From contig NZ_UPHT01000150.1 of the NCBI RefSeq assembly GCF_900566085.1, forward strand, positions 1 to 64,000: 64,000 nucleotides of DNA, written 5' to 3'. The position numbers were made by a program, and so were the translations under genes. The notes beneath the pieces are model-generated. The model worked only from the letters and a program-made list of their open reading frames with translations. It did no database searches and was not told where the DNA came from. The DNA is from Mycobacterium attenuatum. Lineage in GTDB: Bacteria > Actinomycetota > Actinomycetes > Mycobacteriales > Mycobacteriaceae. Of this stretch, positions 1 through 8,014 are shown piece after piece. Within the stretch, counting starts at the first letter, position 1; every line of letters starts with the position of its first letter.

Positions 1-685
1 CGGTTCCGCCGGTGCCGCCGTTGCCTCCGTTGCCGATGAGTCCGGCTGTTCCGCCGTTGCCGCCGTGGCCGCCGGTGCCGCCGGTTATGGTTGCGCCGCC
101 GCCGTTACCGCCGGCGCCGCCGTTGCCGGCCAGTAGTCCGCCGTGGCCGCCGTTGCCGCCGTTGGCGCCGGTTCCGCCGGCTCCGCCGTTGCCGCCGTGG
201 CCGAAAAGTCCGGCGGCGCCGCCGTTGCCGCCGTTGTGGCCGGCGGCCCCGGAGCCGCCGTTGCCGCCGTTGCCCCATAGCCAGCCGCCGGCCCCACCGT
301 TTTGTCCGGTGCCGTTGAGCCCGTTGGCGCCGTTGCCGATCATCGGGCGCCCCAGCAGCCATTGGCTGTCGGCGTTGGCGGTGTTGATCGCGTTGTGGGC
401 GGCGTTGTCGATCTCGGTGGCCCAATACTTGAAGGTGCTGCCGTTGAGCAGGTCGACAAATTGCTGATGCAGCCACTCATAGTCGCGGCTAAATGCCTGC
501 CAGGTTTGGCCGTGGCAAGTCAACAGGGCTGTCATTGCTGCCGAGACCTCATCAGCGCCGGCCGGCAGGAGCCCGGTGGTCGGGACGGCCACAACGGCAG
601 TGGCCTGGCTAAACGCCGAACCGATAGCGGCTAAATCCATTGCCGCGCATTCCAATGCCTGCGGCACGATGGTCACGAACGACAA
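1..685 (-). CDS. PE_PGRS family protein (3' end cut by window edge)
   Basis: The protein reads from a TTG at 685 that has a strong Shine-Dalgarno (GGAGGA) six bases upstream; no ATG or GTG fits the frame. Residues 1-12 read MSFVTIVPQALE, the classic PE start, and the PE domain runs to about residue 110. A YxxxE element (Tyr87 to Glu91) matches the ESX (type VII) secretion signal, and a GRPMIGNGANG linker (about 112-122) leads into Gly-Gly-Asn-Gly-Gly PGRS repeats that continue off the window. PE_PGRS proteins are exported and surface associated in mycobacteria; the role of this one is unknown. It lies 53 bp downstream of a PPE gene in the same direction, so co-transcription is likely. That order, PPE then PE_PGRS, is the reverse of the usual PE-PPE pair. 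The family call is firm, the exact start slightly less so. Confidence 0.88.
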   Translation of the reverse strand, partial: MSFVTIVPQALECAAMDLAAIGSAFSQATAVVAVPTTGLLPAGADEVSAAMTALLTCHGQTWQAFSRDYEWLHQQFVDLLNGSTFKYWATEIDNAAHNAINTANADSQWLLGRPMIGNGANGLNGTGQNGGAGGWLWGNGGNGGSGAAGHNGGNGGAAGLFGHGGNGGAGGTGANGGNGGHGGLLAGNGGAGGNGGGATITGGTGGHGGNGGTAGLIGNGGNGGTGGT

Positions 686-738
686 GACTCATCCTCCATG
701 GGTCCACCAACGCCGTTGTCGGCAACATGTATGCGCGG

Positions 739-1908
739 TTATCCGATCCCAGCGCGCGGGATCACGCTGGATTGCACGGCCAGCGCCGGCGCGGCGGCGC
801 CGACACCGCCGCGGCTGCTTACCTCAGCAGGTGCCGCCGCAGTCGAGCCCGCACCCCTAGGCGTCAACGGCATCATCGGCATACCCTCGGCGGATCCGGC
901 GGATTGAGCCATGGCGGCCGGCGTTGATCCAAGTCCTTGCACCGCCGCACTGGACAACCCGCCGGGCACTGATCCTGGCCAGTTCGGCGGCACCGATACC
1001 GCGCTCATGGTGTGGGCCTGACCCAACGCTGCCGACATCGGCGCACCCGTTGCCGCCGTACCACCCAGTCCGCTCAAGGCCATCGACGACGCAGTGCCGC
1101 CGACAAGCGGCGACGCCGAGGAGCCGGCAACGGTGGCCGCAGCACCCAATCCGGTGGTCGCCCCGCGGGCACCGGACATCGCCATCATCAACGGCGACAT
1201 CATCATGCTGGCTGGATACATCCCCACCTCGGCCACCGACAACAACGATGACACCGGTACAACGGACAACACGTCCGTGATCGCGTCAAAGAGCCAACCC
1301 AGCGGAGCAACGTGCACGGGCGTGACCGGCATGAGTGGCGGCGTGACCGGCATGAATGGCGGCGTGACCGGCAGGAAGGGTTGAGCCGGTGGGGCACTGA
1401 GCGGAGCCAATGTCGAAGCGACCGCGGCCGCCTTGGTGTGATAGCTCACCATTGCGGCGACATCTTGGGCCCACATCTCGGCGTATACACTCTCGGTCGT
1501 CGCGATCGCCGGAGCATTTTGGCCCAAGAAATTTGTGGCAATCAGCGTCGCCACCAACGTCCGATTCGCTGTCACCGCCGCCGGATGAACCGTCGCCGAA
1601 AACGCCGTCTCATAAGCGGCCGCCGCTGCCTCAGTCGACGCCGCCGACAACTGCGCATGCTCAGCAGCCGCGGTCAACCACCCCATCAACGGCGCTGCGG
1701 CCGCCGCCATCGACATCGATGCCGGACCAGCCCACCCTCCATGAACCAACCCAGCGATCACCGACTCAAACGACGACGCCGTCGCCCCCAGATCCTGTGC
1801 CAACCCCCGCCACGCAACCGCCGCCCCATGCAACGACGCCGACCCCGCACCCGAATACATCCGAGCCGAATTGACCTCGGGCGGCAACCACAAAAAATCA
1901 GAAAACAT
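739..1908 (-). CDS. PPE family protein, SVP subfamily
   Basis: This is a 389-residue protein beginning MFSDFLWLPPE, with the Pro-Pro-Glu signature at residues 9-11. The ATG at 1908 is chosen because GGAGGA lies just upstream; an in-frame start further upstream would add 15 residues with no family resemblance. The roughly 180-residue helical PPE domain contains the WxG turn (GGWAGPAS). It is followed by a proline-rich stretch with three PVTP-containing repeats, and then by VSVPPNW, the SVP-subfamily motif. PPE proteins pair with PE proteins and leave the cell by ESX secretion; the specific function is not known. It is probably the first gene of a two-gene unit with the PE_PGRS downstream. The 5' flank is unusually AT-rich for this window and holds an inverted repeat near 2003. 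Confidence 0.92.
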   Translation of the reverse strand: MFSDFLWLPPEVNSARMYSGAGSASLHGAAVAWRGLAQDLGATASSFESVIAGLVHGGWAGPASMSMAAAAAPLMGWLTAAAEHAQLSAASTEAAAAAYETAFSATVHPAAVTANRTLVATLIATNFLGQNAPAIATTESVYAEMWAQDVAAMVSYHTKAAAVASTLAPLSAPPAQPFLPVTPPFMPVTPPLMPVTPVHVAPLGWLFDAITDVLSVVPVSSLLSVAEVGMYPASMMMSPLMMAMSGARGATTGLGAAATVAGSSASPLVGGTASSMALSGLGGTAATGAPMSAALGQAHTMSAVSVPPNWPGSVPGGLSSAAVQGLGSTPAAMAQSAGSAEGMPMMPLTPRGAGSTAAAPAEVSSRGGVGAAAPALAVQSSVIPRAGIG

Positions 1909-3200
1909 GCCCCATCCTCCTACCGGCGATACGTACCGTTCACGACGATGCAATCAGTCATATTGGAACCATCAAAAAGCCGCAATTTAACGAACGTGAA
2001 CTTGCCTTAATTACCTTAGGCATCGAACATGCCTATTCACCTGACCGACTGTGCTGATGCTTTAGACATTAACTCGCGCATAGCGGCCTACGGCCGCCCG
2101 GAACATGAGCTTTGAATGCGTCGACTTGAGGTGCTGCCGACGGTGTTCGAGTCACCAAATTCCCCATCGGTCGAGCTGATCGACTCACATCATGCCGCTT
2201 ACAATTAGGTCCGACTTTCTCACATTTCGCGCATTTTGCAATGTTTAGCTGAAACCGAATTCTTGCCGGAGCAAACTCTCTCGCAACTGACCGTAGATAT
2301 CAAACGCAAAAATTAATGAATCAATAATCAGCTTCTATCGATCCACCGGTGTCTCCGCCTGACGCATGAATCAACAGCGAACCAGACAGGGCGAAAGTAT
2401 CCGGTATAGCCGGATCTGGCCTGAGTTTAGACACGCATGGCGAAATCTCGGGGCGGTAGTTTCGTTACCTCCACTTTCGCCGGCTGCGATCGGCGATTGC
2501 GGGTGCGCCGAGGTGCCCCACAAACGGTGGACATCTGACATAGCGTGACGATGGTCCCGGGGACGAGTGCTGTTATGCCATGACTGCGGCGATCGACTAG
2601 TGCAGGGTTCGGGAGGTCGCGGTGAAGCTGCGGCGTAGCCGCGACGAGGCCACAGGCCTTGCAGCAGCCGAAGTAGCTAGCACCTCACCCTCGATCGGTC
2701 GACAGTGAAACGGGCACTACCGCGCCCGGTACTTAACCTGATCCGGCAACCCGCCGCGCGGCAGGGCAAGGCGGTCGCCGGCCGATGCCGTGTGGTGGGC
2801 AAATACCCGGTGGACAACGGTCACGGGCACCTTCGGCTTGAACCCTTGCTACGGTGCCCCACCCGCAGACCATGCCCAGCCAGGAAGCCGGCCCCACCAG
2901 CGGCATTCGTAGCGGCCTGCGCCGATCGGCCGGCATCGTCGACACGGCTGGGGCCGAAGCGGATTCGATGCATGCACACCTGAGGATATGACGTCCCGAC
3001 GTTCGAGATTGCCGGCCGGCGACAAGGCCAACCCCACGTCATGAATTGCCTATGAAGCCCGATTCGGCAACCAGGTAGCGGCCAACGCCCCGGTATTATA
3101 AGTAGCGAATGTTTCTTCCGAGTAAATTGCATATTTTATGTAGCGTCAGCGCCCTCATCCATCGGGGCGGCGAGAAGGGTTTTGGTGGAGGTGAGCCAAG
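1909..3200. other. Long stretch without a convincing gene
   Basis: About 1.3 kb separates the PPE start from the DUF4189 gene. The first 450 bases are AT-rich and repeatedly interrupted by stops on both strands, and they fit a promoter-containing intergenic region. The later part (about 2580-3000) is GC-rich with short ORFs of up to about 100 codons, none with a good ribosome site or recognisable domain. No tRNA, insertion sequence or terminal repeat was seen. Confidence 0.6.
2003..2022. promoter_or_regulatory. Imperfect inverted repeat upstream of the PPE gene
   Basis: The half-sites TGCCTTA and TTAGGCA are separated by six bases and match at six of seven positions. They lie about 95 bp upstream of the PPE start, in an AT-rich region, so a repressor site is possible. 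The match to known mycobacterial metal-regulator boxes is poor and no regulator is proposed. Confidence 0.25.
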
Positions 3201-3255
3201 GTGACTAGAGGCCGGGGGAAACACCGGAAAGCTGCGCCGCCGAGTCGTAGTAGCA

Positions 3256-3633
3256 GTGTCGGGTTTGGCGGTTGCGGCCGCAACGACTGTCATGCAGATC
3301 CATCCGGCAAGCGCGCATATCCACCGGGGTGAGATGACCCATGTGTCCAATATGCCGCCTTTCCCCGTGTATTACGGCGCGATCGCCTACGGTCACGACG
3401 GGTCGAATGGCAAGGCATGGCGGCACCTATCCAAGGCGCAGGCCAAGCAGCGCGCCTTGGAGCTGTGCGGGGTCGACACGTGCAAAGTGGTCAGCGTCTT
3501 CACCCGATGCGGCGCGGTCGCCCACGACGGCACGAAGTACCACGGCGGTTACGGGTACAACCGCAGCGCGGCAGAAGCACACGCCATGACCAACCTGGGT
3601 GGCGGGCGGATCGTCGACTGGGCGTGCAACTAG
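3256..3633 (+). CDS. Secreted DUF4189-domain protein (Rv1269c-like), apparent 5' frameshift
   Basis: The mature part, VYYGAIAYGHDG through GGGRIVDWACN, is a DUF4189 domain with conserved cysteines (CGVDTC, FTRCGAV, WACN) and resembles the small exported M. tuberculosis protein Rv1269c. The open frame as it stands starts at GTG 3256, inside the signal peptide. In the same frame, codons from 3232 encode a Lys/Arg n-region followed by a hydrophobic core and an ASA cleavage site, but there is no ATG, GTG or TTG start before an in-frame TGA at 3202. A GTG at 3201 with a well-placed GGAGG is one frame off. Removing one G from the G5 run at 3214-3218 joins it to the signal peptide. The gene is therefore either frameshifted, phase-variable or mis-sequenced. 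Confidence 0.7.
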   Translation: MSGLAVAAATTVMQIHPASAHIHRGEMTHVSNMPPFPVYYGAIAYGHDGSNGKAWRHLSKAQAKQRALELCGVDTCKVVSVFTRCGAVAHDGTKYHGGYGYNRSAAEAHAMTNLGGGRIVDWACN

Positions 3634-3726
3634 CCGTTGCCGATCGCGGCGGCAGACCCGGGATCCGCGGGCCGAAGTCCATCCCTGCATTCGGATCCCG
3701 GTTAGAGCGCGCTCCTCAACCGAGGA

Positions 3727-3741
3727 GAGAATGATATTATC
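3727..3741. promoter_or_regulatory. Candidate TetR operator upstream of the amidohydrolase operon
   Basis: GAGAAT-GAT-ATTATC differs at one base from the perfect inverted repeat GAGAAT-N3-ATTCTC found beside the TetR gene at 37523. It lies about 175 bp upstream of the operon that starts at 3915. The surrounding 3634-3914 gap holds no gene. Assignment rests only on motif similarity and position. Confidence 0.5.
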
Positions 3742-3914
3742 CGTATCGAAGAACAGCACTGGCGATTTGGCTGGCGATAACGGCGCCTAGCGGGGCAGAT
3801 GACTAATCGAAGCGCTTACCGGAAAGACGTTGATCGGCCACCAGCCGAAATGTTAGGTTGTCTATCAGTTGCCCTGGCCGGGCTCGTCGTCGCCGGAGCC
3901 GGAGGGTGGGTTTC

Positions 3915-5006
3915 GTGATCGAGGATGTCGACGGATCGCGCACGCCGCTCATTGACGCCAGCGTGCACATCTTCTTTCCGTCCAACAAAGACCTGCGCAA
4001 CTTCCTGCGCGAGCCCTTCAAGAGCCGCGGCTTTCCCGACTACGAGATGGATTGGTACGGAGCACCCGGCGGGGAATACGACCCGAGCGCCGAGGGGGCC
4101 AACCGTGAATATCCCGGTTCGAACGTGGAAATCGTTGCCGGCGAACTCTTTTCCAAACGCGGTGTCGACGTGGCGATCCTGCATCCGATGGGCCGTGGCA
4201 TCATGCCCGACCGGCACCTCGGCAGCGCGCTGCACGCCGCCCACAACGAGATGATGGTCTCGCGTTGGCTGGAACACGACCAGTTTGGTGAGAAGTTCCG
4301 CGGCACCATCCGGGTCAACCCCGACGACATCGCCGGCGCAGTCCGCGAAATCGACAAGTGGCGCTCCCACCCCCGCGTCGTTCAGATCGGCGTTCCGCTG
4401 CAATCCCGCGAGGTCTACGGCAAGCCGCAGTTCTGGCCGCTGTGGGAAGCCGCGGCCGACGCCAACCTGCCGGTGGCGGTCCACATCGAATCCGGCGAAG
4501 GCATCGGCTTTCCGCCCACCCCGTCCGGGCACACCCGCACGTACGAGCAATACGTCAGCTTCATGGCGCTGAATTACCTCTACCACCTGATGAACATGAT
4601 CGCCGAGGGGGTGTTCGAGCGCTTCGGCAACCTGAAGTTCGTCTGGGCCGACGGCGCCGCGGACTTCGTGACACCGTTCATCTGGCGGATGGACGTGTTC
4701 GGCCGGCCGCACCTGGAACAGACCCCTTGGGCGCCACGGATACCGAGCGACTACCTGCCCGGCCACGTGTACTTCGTGCAGGGCGGCCTCGATGGTCCCG
4801 GTGATGCCGACTTCGCCGGTGAGTGGCTGGCTTTCACCGGCAAGGAGGACATGGTGATGCTCGGCTCCAGCTATCCGCACTGGCAGTGGTGGGACATCCG
4901 GCAGCTTCCCACGGCACTATCCGCCGACCAGCGCGAGAAGCTGTGCTGGCGCAACGCCGCCGGCCTCTACGGGATCGAGATTCCTGTCGATGTCGCTAGA
5001 GGTTAG
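3915..5006 (+). CDS. Amidohydrolase-2 family protein, metal site degenerate
   Basis: This 363-residue protein of the ACMSD-like amidohydrolase-2 family (TIM barrel) is expected to be cytoplasmic. The start is GTG 3915 with GGAGGG eight bases upstream; a longer in-frame extension is Arg-rich and unlikely. Homology to the next gene runs end to end. The N-terminal motif is LIDASVHIFF where the paralogue has CVDSDVHPVP. Near the C-terminus it has LGSSYPHW where active members have a metal-binding Asp (SSDYPHW in the paralogue). Loss of that Asp suggests reduced or no metal chemistry. It is the first gene of a four-gene operon and may act as a partner of the second amidohydrolase. The substrate is unknown. 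Confidence 0.82.
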   Translation: MIEDVDGSRTPLIDASVHIFFPSNKDLRNFLREPFKSRGFPDYEMDWYGAPGGEYDPSAEGANREYPGSNVEIVAGELFSKRGVDVAILHPMGRGIMPDRHLGSALHAAHNEMMVSRWLEHDQFGEKFRGTIRVNPDDIAGAVREIDKWRSHPRVVQIGVPLQSREVYGKPQFWPLWEAAADANLPVAVHIESGEGIGFPPTPSGHTRTYEQYVSFMALNYLYHLMNMIAEGVFERFGNLKFVWADGAADFVTPFIWRMDVFGRPHLEQTPWAPRIPSDYLPGHVYFVQGGLDGPGDADFAGEWLAFTGKEDMVMLGSSYPHWQWWDIRQLPTALSADQREKLCWRNAAGLYGIEIPVDVARG

Positions 5007-5062
5007 TCGGCCCGCAGTCGCAGAAATATGACACGGGGATGAGACGGACTGAGGAGATCACG

Positions 5063-6208
5063 ATGACGCTGACCCATCTACACGAACGGGTTCCCGCAGC
5101 CGAGCGCATCGCCGTCCGCTGCGTCGACTCCGACGTTCACCCGGTGCCCAGACGCGGTGAAATCACCCAGTACATCCCGGAACCGTGGCGCAGCAAGTAC
5201 TTCCTCGACCATAAGGTCGGCGAGCTGATCTACTACGACGCCCCCGATTACGCCCACAGCTTCGCGATGCGCGTCGACACCTTCCCGCCCGACGGCGAAT
5301 TCCCCGGCAGCGACCCGGATATGGCCTTTCGTCAGCTGATCATGGAGGCCGGCTCCGACATCGCGATCCTCGAGCCCGGCGGCCGGACGCCGCGTCTGCC
5401 CGAAGCCCACCAGGCCTATTCGACCGCACTCAATCACTGGCAGGCCAATCACTGGCTCGACAGCCACAACAACTGGCATCAGCGCTGGCGCGGTTCCATC
5501 TGCGCGGCGGTGGAGGATCCCGAGGGGGCCGCCCGGGAGATCGAGGAGTGGGCCGGACACCCCTACATGGCGCAGGTGCTGATCAAGGCCGAGCCGCGGC
5601 CGTCATGGGGTCACCCGATGTACAACCCCATCTGGGCGGCCGCGACCAAGCACGACATCACCGTGAGCTGTCACCTGTCGCGCAGCAATTACGAGATGCT
5701 GCCGACGCCGCCGGTGGGTTTTCCCAGCTATAACCACGACTTCATGGTGACCTACTCGCTGCTGGCCGCCAACCAGGTGATGAGCTTGATCTTTGACGGT
5801 GTCTTCGACCGGTTCCCCACATTGCGGATCGTGTTCGTGGAGCACGCGTTCACCTGGATCCTGCCGTTGATGTGGCGCATGGATGCGATCTATGCGGCGC
5901 GCAAGTCTCGGGTGGCCATCAAGCGCAAGCCGTCGGAGTACGTCAAGGAACACATCAAGTTCACCACCCAGCCGCTGGACTACCCCGAAGACAAAACGGA
6001 ACTGACCCGGGCGCTGGAATGGATGGAGTGCGAGAAGATCCTGCTCTTCTCGTCGGACTACCCGCACTGGACGTTCGACGACCCACGTTGGTTGGTCAAG
6101 CACCTGCCCAAAGCCGCCCGGGATGCGGTGATGTACAAGAACGGCATCGCCACCTATCACCTGCCGGAATCGGTGCCGGTCCTTGAGGGCCAGACGCGGG
6201 TGCTCTGA
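5063..6208 (+). CDS. Amidohydrolase-2 family metal-dependent hydrolase
   Basis: The protein has 381 residues. ATG 5063 follows GAGGAG at good spacing. It keeps the elements expected of the ACMSD-like amidohydrolase-2 family: DSDVHP near the N-terminus, SCHLSRS in the middle, and FSSDYPHWTFDDP near the C-terminus with the metal-ligand Asp. Members hydrolyse or decarboxylate ring-derived acids in catabolic pathways; the substrate here is not known. It is paralogous to the upstream gene (56-bp gap) and is followed directly by a Rieske ferredoxin and an alpha/beta hydrolase, so the four probably form one operon. Of the pair, this is the copy likely to be catalytically active. Confidence 0.88.
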   Translation: MTLTHLHERVPAAERIAVRCVDSDVHPVPRRGEITQYIPEPWRSKYFLDHKVGELIYYDAPDYAHSFAMRVDTFPPDGEFPGSDPDMAFRQLIMEAGSDIAILEPGGRTPRLPEAHQAYSTALNHWQANHWLDSHNNWHQRWRGSICAAVEDPEGAAREIEEWAGHPYMAQVLIKAEPRPSWGHPMYNPIWAAATKHDITVSCHLSRSNYEMLPTPPVGFPSYNHDFMVTYSLLAANQVMSLIFDGVFDRFPTLRIVFVEHAFTWILPLMWRMDAIYAARKSRVAIKRKPSEYVKEHIKFTTQPLDYPEDKTELTRALEWMECEKILLFSSDYPHWTFDDPRWLVKHLPKAARDAVMYKNGIATYHLPESVPVLEGQTRVL

Positions 6209-6209
6209 A

Positions 6210-6614
6210 TTGACCGCTGAAATCACGGGGCAACCCAAGCGGGCCCGCCTCGCCCAAGGCCGCGAACACGTCGTCGCGACGGTGGACGAGATCCCGCCGG
6301 GCACCCATAAACTGGTGCCGATCGGGCGGCACGGCGTAGGCGTCTACAACGTCAACGGCACGTTTTACGCCATCGCGAATTACTGTCCGCACCAAGGCGG
6401 TCCGCTGTGCTCGGGCCGCGCCCGGGGCCGCACCATCGTGGATGAAAGCGCCCCCGGCGACGCGGTCATGGTCCGCGATCTGGAATTCATCTACTGCCCT
6501 TGGCACCAATGGGGTTTCGAGTTGGCAACCGGGACAACGGCGGTCAAACCGGAGTGGAGCATTCGAACCTACCCGGTCCGGGTGGTGGGCAACGACGTCC
6601 TGGTGATGGCATGA
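6210..6614 (+). CDS. Rieske [2Fe-2S] ferredoxin
   Basis: This protein of about 134 residues has the two Rieske cluster motifs, YCPHQGGPLC (Cys-x-His) and YCPWHQWGF (Cys-x2-His), about 50 residues apart. It is small and soluble, so it is a stand-alone electron-transfer ferredoxin rather than an oxygenase subunit. The preferred start is TTG 6210, directly after the preceding stop. An upstream in-frame TTG at 6183 would overlap the amidohydrolase by 26 bp. It ends with a 4-bp ATGA overlap with the hydrolase gene, which indicates translational coupling. The redox partner is not visible; candidates in the window are the NuoF-like flavoprotein and the P450s. Confidence 0.9.
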   Translation: MTAEITGQPKRARLAQGREHVVATVDEIPPGTHKLVPIGRHGVGVYNVNGTFYAIANYCPHQGGPLCSGRARGRTIVDESAPGDAVMVRDLEFIYCPWHQWGFELATGTTAVKPEWSIRTYPVRVVGNDVLVMA

Positions 6615-7498
6615 CTCCACGGCAGAGTCAGGTCTGCGCCGTCGAGGTGGAGGGCGGCAACGTCGTGTACGAAATCATCGGCGAATCAGGCGATCTCATT
6701 GTTCTGACACCCGGCGGCCGGTTCGGCAAGGATATTCCCGGCCTGCGTCCGCTGGCCGAGGCATTGGTCGACGGTGGCTATCGGGTCCTGTTGTGGGACA
6801 GGCCGAATTGCGGTGCCTCCGATGTGCAGTTCTACGGTCAAAGCGAGTCGCACATGCGTGCCGAAACGCTGCGCGGCTTGTTGAGCGCCCTCGGGATCGA
6901 CCGTTGCATCATCGCCGGCGGTTCCGGCGGGGCACGCGATTCCATGCTGACGACGATGCTCTATCCCGAGCTGGTGGAGAAGCTGGTGGTGTGGAACATC
7001 GTCGGCGGCGTGTACGGCATGTACCAGCTGGGCGCCTACTACGTGCTGCCCAGTATCCAGGCGGTGCGCTGGTCGGGTATCGAGGGGCTGCTCAAGGTAC
7101 CCGAGTGGCGCGAGCGGATCGACCAGAACCCGGCCAACAAGCAGCGGTTCCTCGATCTGAACGCCGACGAATTCCTCACCGTCATGCTGCGCTGGCTCAA
7201 CGCGTTCGTACCCAAGCCGGGGCAGACGATCCCCGGAGTCGACGACGAAATGTTCGGCCGCATCAAGGTTCCCACGCTGATCATCCGCGGCGGTGAGAAC
7301 GACTGGGATCACCCCAAGCGCACCTCGCTGGAGGTGAGCTGCCTGATCAAAGGATCCACGTTGATCGATCCGCCGTGGCCGGAGGACGCCTGGGAGCGTG
7401 CGGCTGAAGAACGCGCAGCCGGAAAGGTAAAGCACTTCAACATGTTCGACACCTGGGTGCAGGCCGCGCCCGCGATCCTCGAATTCCTGGGCACGTGA
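6611..7498 (+). CDS. Alpha/beta-hydrolase fold protein
   Basis: This 295-residue protein starts at ATG 6611, overlapping the ferredoxin stop by four bases. An N-terminal extension seen upstream is a frame shadow of the ferredoxin. The fold is recognisable from LTPGGRFG (oxyanion region), LLWDRPNCGAS, the nucleophile elbow GGSGGARDS (Ser) and PTLIIRGGENDWDHP (acid loop). This is the type of enzyme that cleaves C-C or ester bonds in aromatic and steroid catabolism, but the specific reaction is unknown. It is the last gene of the 3915-7498 operon and faces a convergent conserved gene. Confidence 0.88.
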   Translation: MTPRQSQVCAVEVEGGNVVYEIIGESGDLIVLTPGGRFGKDIPGLRPLAEALVDGGYRVLLWDRPNCGASDVQFYGQSESHMRAETLRGLLSALGIDRCIIAGGSGGARDSMLTTMLYPELVEKLVVWNIVGGVYGMYQLGAYYVLPSIQAVRWSGIEGLLKVPEWRERIDQNPANKQRFLDLNADEFLTVMLRWLNAFVPKPGQTIPGVDDEMFGRIKVPTLIIRGGENDWDHPKRTSLEVSCLIKGSTLIDPPWPEDAWERAAEERAAGKVKHFNMFDTWVQAAPAILEFLGT

Positions 7499-7503
7499 TG
7501 CGC

Positions 7504-7977
7504 TCACGTGCTGCGGATATGCACCTCACAGTTGAGCGACGCCTCGAGCGCGGTGTGGATCCGGCTCTCCGGGACGCGTCCCAGGTCGGCTTCGCGCAGT
7601 GTCACGTCGACGATGTCGAAGCCATCATCGTCGAGCCGGCGGGTTACCTCACCGGTAAGTCCGAAAGCCGACAGCACACCATGGGCGTCGTCGTCGGTGC
7701 CCCGGCTGATGAAGGTGACCACCCCGGAAACGGGCGCAGTGTCGAAGGCCTTGGCGCACAGGTCGATTGCTTTCTTCTTGGCGGCTTCGACGTCCTCGCA
7801 GGCGATGAGCAGTTCGAGGTCGCGGCGACCGCCCGGCCTGGCCCCGAGGTCGTTGTCCACCAAGTCGGCGCCGACCCCGGCAAGGAGCCCGCGGAGCGTG
7901 GCCATGCCCTCGCGTAACCGCGCATCCGCCAGCGCACCGGTCGGGTCGACGTTGACCCGCACCACCGCAGTCCGCAT
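7504..7977 (-). CDS. Conserved hypothetical protein
   Basis: The protein has 157 residues, starts MRTAVVRVNVDPTG and ends with a well-conserved-looking SRIHTALEASLNCEVHI segment. There is no signal peptide, membrane segment or catalytic motif. The alternating pattern suggests a two-lobed ferredoxin-like or ACT-like alpha/beta fold, which is inference from the translation only. Strong coding bias and the tight divergent arrangement with the NuoF-like gene (37 bp) support a real gene. It is convergent with the hydrolase (5-bp gap). Function is not known. Confidence 0.75.
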   Translation of the reverse strand: MRTAVVRVNVDPTGALADARLREGMATLRGLLAGVGADLVDNDLGARPGGRRDLELLIACEDVEAAKKKAIDLCAKAFDTAPVSGVVTFISRGTDDDAHGVLSAFGLTGEVTRRLDDDGFDIVDVTLREADLGRVPESRIHTALEASLNCEVHIRST

Positions 7978-8014
7978 ACGGGCAAGCGTAACCGCAGCGA
8001 TGGCAGGTTAATCG

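Noticed and set aside
12-476. Pro-rich and Arg-rich ORFs on both strands in the first 500 bases
   Set aside because: They are frame shadows of the PE_PGRS repeats; only one frame gives the PE domain and GGNGG pattern.
2366-2548. 60-codon ORF in the intergenic stretch after the PPE gene
   Set aside because: No ribosome site, no coding bias and no recognisable motif.
3810-3817. AAGCGCTT as a third site of the TCAAGCGCTTGA operator
   Set aside because: Only the central eight bases match and the flanks differ.
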